A stretch of 64,000 bases of DNA from Arthrobacter sp. ok362. GTDB lineage: Bacteria > Actinomycetota > Actinomycetes > Actinomycetales > Micrococcaceae. How positions within the stretch are numbered: the stretch's first letter is position 1; the number at the start of each line of letters is the position of its first letter. The notes below the pieces were generated by a model. The model made no database searches. It saw only the letters and a list, made by a program, of their open reading frames with translations, and was not told where the DNA came from. The position numbers and the translations under genes are program-made. Location of the stretch: assembly GCF_900102785.1 (NCBI RefSeq), contig NZ_FNGC01000008.1, positions 124,001 to 188,000 of the forward strand, in the 5' to 3' direction. Positions 51,165 to 59,760 of the stretch are shown here, piece after piece.

Positions 51165-51947
51165 ATGCTGCGCGTCCGCCCGATCCACTACACCTCCCGC
51201 ATGGACCAGTGGGGGCAGCTTCTATCCGCCCTCGGCATGGTGCGGACGGTCGACGACGGGGACTGGCAGGAGTTCGACGCCGGCTCCGGCCGCCTCGCGC
51301 TGCACCGCGTTGCGGCAGGTGGCGATGCCGGGACCGGCGGGGACGGAGTACAAGGAAACTCGCTGGACCGAACTGTGCTGGACGGCAGGACGGACTTCGG
51401 CGTCGAGGTCGGAGACCTGGCAGAATTCGCGCGCCGCACCAACCTGGCCGGTGTGGAGGACGGGACCACCCCGGCCGAGCTGGTCCGGGCGGCCCACGGC
51501 GACACCTGCCGCATCACGGGCGAGGACGGGTTCGGGTTTTTCGCGGACAAGGCCGCCCACGGCGCGCAGTGCGCGGACGCCGACCCGGCCCTCGCCGTCG
51601 TCGAAGTCTGGTTCACCCCGGACGCTGCTTCCGCCGCTCAAACGCTGCGGAACATGGGCGCCCGGCTGCGCCCGTCCCCGGACGATGACGAAACCGCGGA
51701 TTTCACGGCGAAGAACGGCGGAGTGCTGATGGTGCGCCCCGCCAGCGGCGCGGCCCGGGCCGGCCTGGGCTTTGAATACACCGGCGACCTCGCCGCCCTG
51801 CGGGACCGGCTGGCAGCCGCGGGCCACAAGGTCAACCTGACGGAAGAGGCGTTCGGGCGGACCCTGCACGTGGCCAACCCCGACGCGGCCGACAGCGCCG
51901 CCCACCCTCTCGCCCTCTGGATCGCCTCGGCCACGGCGGTGCACTGA
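51165..51947 (+). CDS. VOC/glyoxalase-superfamily protein
   Basis: A 260-residue protein with two glyoxalase-like beta-alpha-beta modules. MLRVRPIHYTSRMDQWGQLLSALGM and WQEFDAGSGRLALHRV form the first; LGFEYTGDLAALRDRLAAAG and FGRTLHVANPDA are in the second. The metal-binding His/Glu pattern is only partly visible, so catalysis is uncertain and a binding or resistance role is possible. ATG 51165 has a clear AAGGAGAT site. It is divergent from the YdeI-family gene. Confidence 0.82.
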   Translation: MLRVRPIHYTSRMDQWGQLLSALGMVRTVDDGDWQEFDAGSGRLALHRVAAGGDAGTGGDGVQGNSLDRTVLDGRTDFGVEVGDLAEFARRTNLAGVEDGTTPAELVRAAHGDTCRITGEDGFGFFADKAAHGAQCADADPALAVVEVWFTPDAASAAQTLRNMGARLRPSPDDDETADFTAKNGGVLMVRPASGAARAGLGFEYTGDLAALRDRLAAAGHKVNLTEEAFGRTLHVANPDAADSAAHPLALWIASATAVH

Positions 51948-51953
51948 GCCGGA

Positions 51954-51982
51954 AGCGTGGCGTGCTGCCCGGTTGCCACGCT
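51954..51982 (+). terminator. 8-bp hairpin after the VOC gene
   Basis: AGCGTGGC (51954-51961) pairs with GCCACGCT (51975-51982), loop 13, starting seven bases past the stop. No T-tract follows. Position suggests a 3' end. Confidence 0.5.
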
Positions 51983-52132
51983 GTCAGCGCCGCGGCATTG
52001 GGTATCTGCCCATTTCAGGGGGCCCAAACGGGTGGAAACTTCCATTGAAAGGTGATCTGCAGCACGTCAGAGTGAGAGGGATCCGGCGACCGTCGCCGTC
52101 GATCATTACCTCCCTCGCATCCTGGAGCCCTC

Positions 52133-53506
52133 ATGACCCAAACCCGCGTCGACCCACGCAAGGCCCTCTCTGACACCGGCAAGATGCGAAAGATCGCAGT
52201 TGCCAGCGTCATCGGCACCACGGTGGAGTGGTACGACCTCTTCCTCTTCGCCACCGCTTCCGCCCTCGTGTTCAACAAGATCTTCTTTCCGAGCTTTGAT
52301 CCGCTGGTGGGAACGATGCTGGCGTTCGGCACTTTCGCAGCCGCCTATGCGGCGCGGATCGTCGGCGCCGCACTGTTCGGCCACTTCGGCGACCGGATGG
52401 GGCGCAAGTCAATGCTGCTGATCTCGCTGCTGACGATGGGTGCCGCCACGTTCGCGATCGGTCTGCTGCCGGACTACGCCACGATCGGGATCGCGGCCCC
52501 CATCCTGCTGCTGACCCTCCGAATCATCCAGGGCCTGGCCTTAGGCGGAGAATGGGGCGGCGCGGTCCTCATGGTGGTCGAACACGCCCCGAAGGAAAAG
52601 CGTGGATTCTACGGGTCGCTCGTCCAGGTCGGGGTCCCCGGTGGGACCTTGATCGCCAACCTCGTCTTCCTGGTGATCGCGGCCGTCATGCCGGAACAGG
52701 AACTCCTGGCATGGGGCTGGCGTGTGCCCTTCCTGGCCAGCATCCTGCTGGTTGCCATCGGCCTCTACATCCGCCTCACTCTCGAGGAGACTCCCTCGTT
52801 TCAAGCGGTGAAGGACGCCGGAGCCAAAGCCAAAATCCCGCTGGCGGAACTGCTGCGCAAATACTGGAAGGAAGTCATCCTCGGAGCACTCGCTACGGTA
52901 TCGACCGGCACCTCCTTCAACATCCTTGTCGCCTTCGGATTGACCTACGGCAAGACTGAACTGAAATATTCCACCAACACGATGCTCTGGGCCGTACTCG
53001 TCGCATGTGCGGTAGGGCTCGTGATGCTCCCCGTCTTCGGCCGCCTCTCCGACCGTCTCGGCCGAAAGCCGATCATTGTGGGCGGCATCATCGCGGAGAT
53101 TGTCCTGGCGTTCCCAATGTTCTGGCTGATGGATACGAAATCCATCGCAGGCCTCATGTGCGCCTACGTTCTGATGATGACCGCTTTCTGTGCCAACTAC
53201 GGCCCCATCGCCACGTTCCTGGCCGAACTGTTCGGTTCCCGGGTCAGGTACTCCGGCCTCTCCGTCGCCTACATGCTGGCCGGGTTGCTCGGCAGTGCCA
53301 TCACCCCCGTGGTCACCACTGCACTGCTGAATGCCACCGGCCAGGGGTCGTCAGTGGCGTGGTTCTTGATCGGTTCCGCGGTTGTGTCCCTCGTCGGCCT
53401 GCTGCTGCTTTCCGAGACCCTGCGCTCCAATCTCGATTCCGTGCATGAGGCTCCCGTCCGGGCCGCTTCGACCCCTGGCCCCGAAGAAGTACAGGTGGGT
53501 TCATGA
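52133..53506 (+). CDS. MHS-family MFS transporter
   Basis: A 457-residue transporter with twelve predicted helices, of the metabolite:H+ symporter group. GTTVEWYDLFLFATASALVF at helix 1 and FGHFGDRMGRKSMLL in loop 2-3 are diagnostic. RIIQGLALGGEWGGAVLMVVEHAP and PVFGRLSDRLGRKPI are further signatures. Such proteins import organic acids, betaines or dicarboxylates. It is the first gene of an operon with RidA and RraA genes (ATGA overlap), so its substrate is probably the compound they process. Confidence 0.92.
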   Translation: MTQTRVDPRKALSDTGKMRKIAVASVIGTTVEWYDLFLFATASALVFNKIFFPSFDPLVGTMLAFGTFAAAYAARIVGAALFGHFGDRMGRKSMLLISLLTMGAATFAIGLLPDYATIGIAAPILLLTLRIIQGLALGGEWGGAVLMVVEHAPKEKRGFYGSLVQVGVPGGTLIANLVFLVIAAVMPEQELLAWGWRVPFLASILLVAIGLYIRLTLEETPSFQAVKDAGAKAKIPLAELLRKYWKEVILGALATVSTGTSFNILVAFGLTYGKTELKYSTNTMLWAVLVACAVGLVMLPVFGRLSDRLGRKPIIVGGIIAEIVLAFPMFWLMDTKSIAGLMCAYVLMMTAFCANYGPIATFLAELFGSRVRYSGLSVAYMLAGLLGSAITPVVTTALLNATGQGSSVAWFLIGSAVVSLVGLLLLSETLRSNLDSVHEAPVRAASTPGPEEVQVGS

Positions 53507-54324
53507 GGCGCCTTAATGCCGTCAGCGGCGTCGCCGCGCCCAGGGGCGCCGCCTCCCCGGCCGTCGTAGCCAATGGGTTCGTATTTGCGTCGGGGCAGGT
53601 CCCCCTGGCGGTGGATACGAACGAACCGCCAGCGGACTTCGCCGATCAGGTGCGACTAGTGCTCTCGAATCTGTCCGCGACCCTGGAGGCCGCCGGCTCA
53701 AGCCTGAAGCATGCCGTGAAAATCACGACGTTCCTGACGGATCCGCGGCTGGCGGAGTACAACGAAGTTTATGCCGAGGTCTTCGGTGACGAACTGCCTG
53801 CCCGGACCACCGTCATGGTGGCCGGCGGCGAATTCGCTATCGAAGTCCAGTGCATCGCCGCGGTCCCCGGCCCTGATCACACGGGCGGGATCCGCAGAAT
53901 TGCGAACGCTCCGGGCATGGCTCCGGTCCTGGGCCCGTATTCCCAGGCCGTGGTTGCCAACGGCTTCGTCTTCACCTCGGGTCAGATCCCCGCGCGCAGC
54001 AGCATGGCGGACCAGCCGGAGGATTTCGGCGGCAAAGTCCGCCAGACCCTGGACAATCTGGAGTCCGTCCTCATCGAGGCCGGCTCGGGGCTGGACCGGG
54101 TCACGAAGGTCACCACCTACTTGACGGATCCGGACCAGCTCGATGAATACAACGGCATCTATGCGGACTTCTTTGGTTCGTGCCTGCCGGCACGCACCTC
54201 GTGTTGCGTAGACATCTGGGATATTGCGCTCGAGATCGAGTGTATTGCGGTCGTTGCCCCAGAGCATGGGCCGGAAGAACCCTCCCGGTCCGGGCGTACG
54301 CGGGACGAGGTGGCGGGATCATGA
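53503..54324 (+). CDS. Tandem-fused RidA-family protein
   Basis: A 273-residue protein made of two RidA/YjgF domains. Domain 1 (about 1-128) has ASPAVVANGFVFASGQVP and LPARTTVMVAGGEFAIEVQCIA. Domain 2 (about 137-255) has GPYSQAVVANGFVFTSGQIP and LPARTSCCVDIWDIALEIECIA. RidA proteins hydrolyse reactive enamines/imines, and both domains keep the Arg (in PART) and the late acidic residue of the active site. RidA normally works as a homotrimer of single domains, so a two-domain chain would need a different arrangement. It overlaps both neighbours by ATGA. Confidence 0.9.
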   Translation: MRRLNAVSGVAAPRGAASPAVVANGFVFASGQVPLAVDTNEPPADFADQVRLVLSNLSATLEAAGSSLKHAVKITTFLTDPRLAEYNEVYAEVFGDELPARTTVMVAGGEFAIEVQCIAAVPGPDHTGGIRRIANAPGMAPVLGPYSQAVVANGFVFTSGQIPARSSMADQPEDFGGKVRQTLDNLESVLIEAGSGLDRVTKVTTYLTDPDQLDEYNGIYADFFGSCLPARTSCCVDIWDIALEIECIAVVAPEHGPEEPSRSGRTRDEVAGS

Positions 54325-54710
54325 AAAGGCTCGCCTCTTTCCCCGGCATGGCCCCCGCCGTCGGACCGTTCTCGCAGGCAGTCGTAGCGGGCGGCTTCGT
54401 TTTCACTACCGGACAGATTCCGCTGATTTCGGGCACCGACGACAGGCCGGCCGACTTTGCCGGATCGGTCCGGCAGGTCCTCAGCAACCTGGAGACGGTA
54501 TTGCACGGAGCCGGCTCATCTCTGGCGCACGTCGTCAACATCACGACGTACCTCAGCGGTCCGGACCAATTCGAGGAGTACGACAGCATCTTCGCCGAGG
54601 TCTTCGGCGCCGCCCAGCTGCCCGCCCGGACTTCCGTCTGCGTCGGTATCTGGGACTTCACTTTCGAAATCCAATGCATCGCAGTCCTAAGAGACGAGGT
54701 CGGAGCATGA
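54321..54710 (+). CDS. RidA-family protein (single domain)
   Basis: A 129-residue RidA/YjgF protein of standard length. FPGMAPAVGPFSQAVVAGGFVFTTGQIPL opens the domain, and LPARTSVCVGIWDFTFEIQCIAV ends it with the conserved Arg and Glu. The ending is closest to domain 2 of the upstream fusion (both have IWD), so a duplication in this operon is likely. ATG 54321 and the next gene overlap by ATGA. It may deaminate an enamine or imine produced from the imported substrate. Confidence 0.92.
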   Translation: MKRLASFPGMAPAVGPFSQAVVAGGFVFTTGQIPLISGTDDRPADFAGSVRQVLSNLETVLHGAGSSLAHVVNITTYLSGPDQFEEYDSIFAEVFGAAQLPARTSVCVGIWDFTFEIQCIAVLRDEVGA

Positions 54711-55351
54711 GATCGGCACAGATGGCGCTGGATGCCGAACTGGTCCGGCGCCTCCGCTCGGTCAGTTTTCCCACCATCGGGCATTTCCTGGAAGAGGGCT
54801 TTCTCGACTCGGGCATCCGGTCCCTGCTCCGGGACGTCCGGGTTGTGGGGCGCGCGGTCACCGTGCGGGTGGCCGAAGCGGACGCCTACGCCACCAACCG
54901 GGCCCTGGCGCTGCTGGAACCCGGCGATGTGCTGATGATTGAGACCGGGGGTGACCTCGCCCATGCGCCGGTCGGGGCGGTCACGGGGTGCGCAGCGATG
55001 TGTCGGGGTGCGGCAGGAGTTGTCGTCGACGGCGTCGTGACCGACGTCGTTGAGCTTCGCTCGGCAGGCCTGCCTGTCTTCGCCCGCGGCACGAGCGTCC
55101 TGACCGCGAAGCGGATCGCCCGTGCGCGCAGTGCCGTCAACGTTCCTGTCATGTGCGGCGGCGTGATGGTAAACCCCGGCGACGTGGTGATGGCGGATGA
55201 CAACGGGGTCCTGGTCCTGTCTACCGACGAGGCTGCAGCCGTCGTGGACGCGGCCCTCGCCGCCGACCGGGCGGAGCCAGCGATCCTGGCTCGGCTCCGG
55301 TCCGGGGAGCCGATTAGCGATGTTCTTCCCGGAGGGCCCTCGCTCACCTAA
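54707..55351 (+). CDS. RraA-like protein
   Basis: A 214-residue protein of the RraA/4-hydroxy-4-methyl-2-oxoglutarate aldolase superfamily. LLEPGDVLMIETGGDLAHAPVGAVTGC, GVVVDGVVTDVVELRSAGLPVFARGTS and NPGDVVMADDNGVLVL are clear family segments. In aldolase members the central motif reads DG-x-x-RD, with the Arg contacting the substrate. Here it is Thr (DGVVTD), so the usual retro-aldol activity is doubtful. It closes the RidA operon and is followed by a strong terminator. Confidence 0.85.
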   Translation: MRSAQMALDAELVRRLRSVSFPTIGHFLEEGFLDSGIRSLLRDVRVVGRAVTVRVAEADAYATNRALALLEPGDVLMIETGGDLAHAPVGAVTGCAAMCRGAAGVVVDGVVTDVVELRSAGLPVFARGTSVLTAKRIARARSAVNVPVMCGGVMVNPGDVVMADDNGVLVLSTDEAAAVVDAALAADRAEPAILARLRSGEPISDVLPGGPSLT

Positions 55352-55370
55352 GGGCACCCGCCGCGAGGCC

Positions 55371-55417
55371 AAGCAAAGGGCGGGTCCGGGCCAAGAGCCC
55401 GGACCCGCCCTTTGCTT
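55371..55417. terminator. Bidirectional terminator with a 20-bp perfect stem
   Basis: Bases 55371-55390 and 55398-55417 are exact 20-bp inverted copies around a 7-base loop. The stem is G/C-rich inside with A/T-rich outer ends, and TTGTT follows on the plus strand. It sits between the convergent RraA-like (stop 55351) and aminotransferase (stop 55443) genes. It is the clearest terminator in the window. Confidence 0.93.
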
Positions 55418-55442
55418 TTGTTATAAAAGATGTCAGGCAGTC

Positions 55443-56705
55443 TCAGGAGGCCGCGATCACCGGTGCCAGGCGGCCGATGCCCTCCGCGATAAGCTCCGGG
55501 GTCAGGGCGCTGAACGCCAGGCGCAGCTGGTTGGTGGGCTCCTTCAGCGGCATGAAGGGAGCTCCGTGAAAGACCACCACACCGGCGCTTGCGGCCCGGT
55601 GGACCAGCGCATGCGTGTCCACGGCGGCGTCGAGCGTCAGCCAGGTGAAGAAACCGCCTTGTGGCCTGGTCCAGGTGACCCCTGCCGGCATCTGGTCCTC
55701 CAAGGCGGCTAAAGTCGCGTCCCGGCGCTGCCGGTAGATGCCTCGGGACACCTCGAGCTGGCCCTGCCAGTCAAAGTCCCGCAGGTACGCCGAGGTCAAC
55801 ATCTGGTTGAACGCCGGCGGGCACAGGGTGCTGGACCCGCCCGCGATGAGGAACCGTTGCTTCAGATGCCGCGGGATCAGGGCCCACCCCAGCCGCAGGC
55901 CCGGGGCGAAGATCTTCGAAAATGAGCTCAGATACAGGACGTCCAGGGGATTCCCGGCGCGCAGGGGAGGAAGCAGCCCGCCCTCGTAGCGCAGGAGGCC
56001 GTAGGGGTTGTCCTCCACCACCAGAATGTTGGCCTCCTGGCAGATGTCCACGATGCGCTGCCGCCTGTGGCCGGCCAGGGTCACGCCGGTGGGGTTGTTG
56101 AAGTTCGGAATGGTGTAGAGGAATTTGATCCGGTGGCCGTCCGCCCGCAACTCTGAAATCCGACGTTCCAGGAGCTCGGGGAGGAGGCCGTCCGCGTCCG
56201 TCGCTGCCGGCCGGACGTTGACCTGGTAGGTGGCAAAGGTTCCCAGCGCTCCCATGTAGGTGGCGTCGTCCGTCAGGACGGTGTCGCCGGGGTCGCAGAG
56301 GATCTTGGTGATGGTGTCGAGGCCGGACTGGGAGCCGATGGTGACGGCGACGTCCTCCGGGTCCGCGTCGGAAATGCCCTCGAGCGACATCACGGCGCAG
56401 ATCTGCCGGCGCAGCTCCTCGGTTCCCTGGCCGCCGCCGTATTGCAGCGCCCGCGAGCCCTGGCCGGACAGGATTCGGGCGGCGCTCCGGCCCAGCAGAT
56501 CCAGTGGCAACGAGTCCACGTCCGGGTTGCCACCGGCCAGGGATATCGTGCCCGGCCGCGCGGCCAGTGCGAAGATATCCCCGACCTCTGTCGAGGCGCT
56601 GTTTGCTGAGCGCAGGGCCCACAGGCTTTCGTGCCGGGCCCGGGTTGTTTCCGCCTCCAGCGCCGCGGGGTCAACGACGCCGGCCGCCAGGACGCCGGGT
56701 TCCAT
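55443..56705 (-). CDS. PLP-dependent aminotransferase (class I/II, LysN-like)
   Basis: A 420-residue fold-type I aminotransferase. TISLAGGNPDVDSLP, GGGQGTEELRRQI, TIPNFNNPTGVTLAGHRR and the PLP-binding lysine in SSFSKIFAPGLRLGW are present, and RLAFSAL near the end has the substrate-carboxylate Arg. The nearest class is 2-aminoadipate/valine-pyruvate-type enzymes. It is the last gene of the minus-strand operon, sharing a TGATG overlap with the Zn hydrolase. It probably removes an amino group from an intermediate of that pathway. Confidence 0.9.
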   Translation of the reverse strand: MEPGVLAAGVVDPAALEAETTRARHESLWALRSANSASTEVGDIFALAARPGTISLAGGNPDVDSLPLDLLGRSAARILSGQGSRALQYGGGQGTEELRRQICAVMSLEGISDADPEDVAVTIGSQSGLDTITKILCDPGDTVLTDDATYMGALGTFATYQVNVRPAATDADGLLPELLERRISELRADGHRIKFLYTIPNFNNPTGVTLAGHRRQRIVDICQEANILVVEDNPYGLLRYEGGLLPPLRAGNPLDVLYLSSFSKIFAPGLRLGWALIPRHLKQRFLIAGGSSTLCPPAFNQMLTSAYLRDFDWQGQLEVSRGIYRQRRDATLAALEDQMPAGVTWTRPQGGFFTWLTLDAAVDTHALVHRAASAGVVVFHGAPFMPLKEPTNQLRLAFSALTPELIAEGIGRLAPVIAAS

Positions 56706-57991
56706 CAGGCGCTGACCGGTGCCGCGGCGCCGTCCGCCAGGTCACCGTTGCAGAGCCGGTTCGCAACCTCGGTGAGCATCGTCAGCCCGGCCACGATGTC
56801 CTCGTCCGTGGTGTATTCGTGCTCGTTGTGTGAGATCCCGTCCACGCTGGGCACGAACAGCATCACCGTCGGGACCAGATCCTTCATGTTGGTCGAATCA
56901 TGCCCGGCCAGGGTCATGACCGGCTTGTTCGCCAGGCCCAGGTCCGCCGCCACCTTGGCCGCGAGTTCAACGCCCTCGGGCTGGTAGGGGGTCACGGGCC
57001 AGGAGTGGGCGTGGTGGCGCTCCACGGTCACGTTCGCCAGCCGTTCGATCCCGGCGATCCGCTCGTGCAGCAGGGCGTCCGCCTGGGCCAGGACAGCTTC
57101 ATCGGCGCTGCGCAGGTCCAGCAGCAGGCTCACCCGGGACGGCACCACCACGGGCGAGTTGGGGTAGACGTTCAGTTGCCCCACGGAGGTGTGCAGCACG
57201 CCGGGGAAGGAGTCGGCGAGTTCCCGGGCGGCGACCACCATCATGGACGCGCCCAGCAGCGCGTCCTTCCGGTCGGCAATTACGGTGGATCCGGTGTGGG
57301 CCTGCTCGCCGTGGACCACGAACTCGTATTTGTTGGCCGCCCAGTTGGAGTTCACCAGGCCGATGGTGATGCCTTCGCGCTCCATGCTCCGGCCCTGTTC
57401 AATGTGGATTTCGGCGCAGTACGCGGCTTCGGGTCCCTCGTAGCTGCCCCGGCAGCCGATCGCGTCCAGGGCCTCGCGGACCGAGACTCCGGCCGCGTCC
57501 GTGGTGGCCAGCGCGGTCTCGAGTTCGAGCTTTCCGGTGTAGACGGATGAGCCCATCATGGATGGCTTGAAGCGGGAGCCCTCCTCGTTGAACCAGTTGA
57601 CCACCGCGATGTTGAACCGGGGCTGCCCGGCGGACCCGGCCGCGGCCCACTGCTCCACGAGCCGGAACGCCGCGTGGGCTGCGGCCAACACGCCGTACGC
57701 GCCGTCGTAGCGTCCCGCCGTGGGCTGGGAATCCATGTGGGATCCCACCACCACGAAGGGGGCGCCCGGCACGGCCTCATACAGGCCCCACTGGTTGCCG
57801 GCCCGGTCGAATCTCACGGTGAAGCCCTTGGCCTCCAACAGGCCCGTGAGCCACTCCCGCTGCTGGCCGTCCGGCACGCTGGCCGCCTGCCGTTCCACGC
57901 CGCCGTTCTCGGTCGCACCGAATTCGCTCATGATGTGGAAGTCCCGCACGAACGCGGCGTCGCGGGTGCTGAAAGTGGAATGAGTAGTCAC
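56705..57991 (-). CDS. M20-family Zn amidohydrolase (carbamoylase/ureidopropionase type)
   Basis: A 428-residue metallohydrolase of the hydantoinase/carbamoylase group (N-carbamoyl amino acid hydrolase, beta-ureidopropionase, allantoate amidohydrolase). Metal ligands are VGSHMDSQPTAGRYDGAYG (His, Asp), FNEEGSRFKPSMMGS (Glu pair), EIHIEQG and the C-terminal HNEHEYT. GHDSTNMKDLVPTVMLFVPS is the family signature before the last His. It splits a carbamoyl or amide C-N bond. Start is a GTG at 57991 with AGGGGA upstream. It lies between amidohydrolase and aminotransferase genes. Confidence 0.9.
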   Translation of the reverse strand: MTTHSTFSTRDAAFVRDFHIMSEFGATENGGVERQAASVPDGQQREWLTGLLEAKGFTVRFDRAGNQWGLYEAVPGAPFVVVGSHMDSQPTAGRYDGAYGVLAAAHAAFRLVEQWAAAGSAGQPRFNIAVVNWFNEEGSRFKPSMMGSSVYTGKLELETALATTDAAGVSVREALDAIGCRGSYEGPEAAYCAEIHIEQGRSMEREGITIGLVNSNWAANKYEFVVHGEQAHTGSTVIADRKDALLGASMMVVAARELADSFPGVLHTSVGQLNVYPNSPVVVPSRVSLLLDLRSADEAVLAQADALLHERIAGIERLANVTVERHHAHSWPVTPYQPEGVELAAKVAADLGLANKPVMTLAGHDSTNMKDLVPTVMLFVPSVDGISHNEHEYTTDEDIVAGLTMLTEVANRLCNGDLADGAAAPVSA

Positions 57992-58000
57992 GGTGTTCCC

Positions 58001-59740
58001 CTATGAACGGTTGGTGGCTGCGCTGAAGAGTGGACCGGTTGCGGCCGAATCGGCCGCAACCGGGGACGTGAGGCCGGGGGCCCGGAACGTAAAGCTCCCC
58101 CCGACGGCGGTGGCCAGCACCTCGAGGTCGGCGATGCTGCCCGCGGTGAGCGGCGACCCGGACAGGACCGTGAAATCGGCCAGCTTCCCGGTGGTCAGTG
58201 AGCCTTTGATGCCCGACGTGCCGGTGGCTGCGGCGGCTCCGGTGGTGTACGCCGCCAGGGCCTGGAGCGGGCTCAGCCGTTCGGCCGGGTTCCCGAAAAC
58301 GGCTCCGGAGGCGGTGCGCCGGTCCACGAAGGCCTGCATCCCGCGGAGCACGTTTCCGTCCGCCACGGGGCGGTCGGAGCTGCCGGCGAGCGTCACCCCC
58401 GCGGACAGGAACGAGGCCGCACGGTAGGCCCAGCCGAGCCGTTCCGGACCGAGGGAAAGAGTCATGCCGTCCCCGCCCTCGGAGAAGAAGCTGGCCTGCG
58501 GGGTGACGGCGATTTTCGCATCGGCCAGGCGGCGGAGCTGCTCCGGCCTGGTCATCGAGGCGTGTTCGATCCTGTTGGGCACGGCCCGGGGCCCGTATTT
58601 CGCGGCACAGTCGGCGATGATGTCGATCGCGAGGTCAACGGCGCGGTCGCCGATGGCGTGCGCCGCGATCGACCAGCCGGCGGCGTAGGCGCCCTCGATC
58701 TTTGCCCGGAGCGCCTCCGGTTCGGCCTGAAAGTAGCCGGTGTTGCCGGTGTTGTCCGTCCCGCCGTGGCTGCAGTAGTCCTGGCTGACCGCGGCCGTTT
58801 CGCCGAGCAGTGAACCGTCCAGGAACACCTTCGCCGGGCCCAGGGACAGGAAGTCGTCGCCGAATCCGCTGGTAATGCCCAGGTCCAGCCCGGCAGGTGC
58901 CGCTTCCTGCGGGTGCTGTCCGCCGAGCGGGTGGAGCACATCCAGGACCGGCATCAGCTGCGCCCGGGCGTGGAGCCTGCCCGCGGCCGCCGCCCGCTGG
59001 TAGGCGGCCAGCTCCACGGGGCTGTGGCCGATCCAGCCGCCGCCGATTCCGGCCTCGGTGAAGCTCGTGATGCCCTCCGCGGCGTAGTGGCTGGTGGCCC
59101 GGTCCAACGCGGCTTCGATCGCCTCGGACGAGTACGGCAGGATCAGCTGCTGGATGAGCTGCTGCGCCGTTTCCTGGACCAGCCCGGTGGGCCGGCCGGC
59201 GGCGTCGCGGACAATCACGCCGCCGTCGGGGTCCGGAAACGACGCCGGTTCAGCGCCGGCCAGCCGGAGCGTGGCGGTGTTGACCACGGCCATGTGGCCG
59301 GAGTTGTGCCGCATGAACAGCGGACGGTTGCCCGTGATCCGGTCCAGGACGGTGATGTCCGGAAACTCGCCGCCGTGCTGCTGCTGGCTGAAACCCGTGG
59401 CCAGCAGCCAGCCCGGCGCCGGACCGGTCCCGAGCCCTGCAGCACTGTCGGCCGCGACGCCGGCCTCGAGTAGGGCGTAGAGCTGGTTCAGCCCCCGCGC
59501 GGCGGAGACGTCCAATTCGCCAAGGCCCAGCCCGAACCAGGTGGTGTGGCAGTGGGCGTCGATGAAGCCGGGGGTCACGGTGGCGCCGCCGAGGTCCAGG
59601 ACCTCGGCGGCCTCCAGCCCGTCCAGGTCATCGTCGAGGCCCACAATCCGGCCCTTCCAGACCCCCAGCGAGGTGGCCTGGGGGCGGCGGCCGTCCATGG
59701 TGATGATGTCCGCGTTACGCAGCAGCAGATCGAGTTTCAT
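58001..59740 (-). CDS. Amidohydrolase family 3 (YtcJ-like)
   Basis: A 579-residue metal-dependent amidohydrolase of the YtcJ type. TPGFIDAHCHTTWFGLGLG carries the HxH metal site. RHNSGHMAVVNTATLRLAG, FLDGSLLGETAAV, AAHAIGDRAVDLAID, RIEHASMTRPEQL and SSDRPVADG supply the further family residues (late His and Asp). The tail (about 555-579) is Ala/Ser-rich. It could hydrolyse a cyclic amide, formamide or related C-N bond. Same operon as the carbamoylase, 9 bases upstream of it. Confidence 0.9.
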   Translation of the reverse strand: MKLDLLLRNADIITMDGRRPQATSLGVWKGRIVGLDDDLDGLEAAEVLDLGGATVTPGFIDAHCHTTWFGLGLGELDVSAARGLNQLYALLEAGVAADSAAGLGTGPAPGWLLATGFSQQQHGGEFPDITVLDRITGNRPLFMRHNSGHMAVVNTATLRLAGAEPASFPDPDGGVIVRDAAGRPTGLVQETAQQLIQQLILPYSSEAIEAALDRATSHYAAEGITSFTEAGIGGGWIGHSPVELAAYQRAAAAGRLHARAQLMPVLDVLHPLGGQHPQEAAPAGLDLGITSGFGDDFLSLGPAKVFLDGSLLGETAAVSQDYCSHGGTDNTGNTGYFQAEPEALRAKIEGAYAAGWSIAAHAIGDRAVDLAIDIIADCAAKYGPRAVPNRIEHASMTRPEQLRRLADAKIAVTPQASFFSEGGDGMTLSLGPERLGWAYRAASFLSAGVTLAGSSDRPVADGNVLRGMQAFVDRRTASGAVFGNPAERLSPLQALAAYTTGAAAATGTSGIKGSLTTGKLADFTVLSGSPLTAGSIADLEVLATAVGGSFTFRAPGLTSPVAADSAATGPLFSAATNRS

Positions 59741-59760
59741 GGGTTACCTAGCGTGGATTC

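Noticed and set aside
52051..52066. A Crp-like site before the MHS transporter (GGTGATCTGCAGCACG)
   Set aside because: It differs from the consensus at three positions and has no supporting symmetry.
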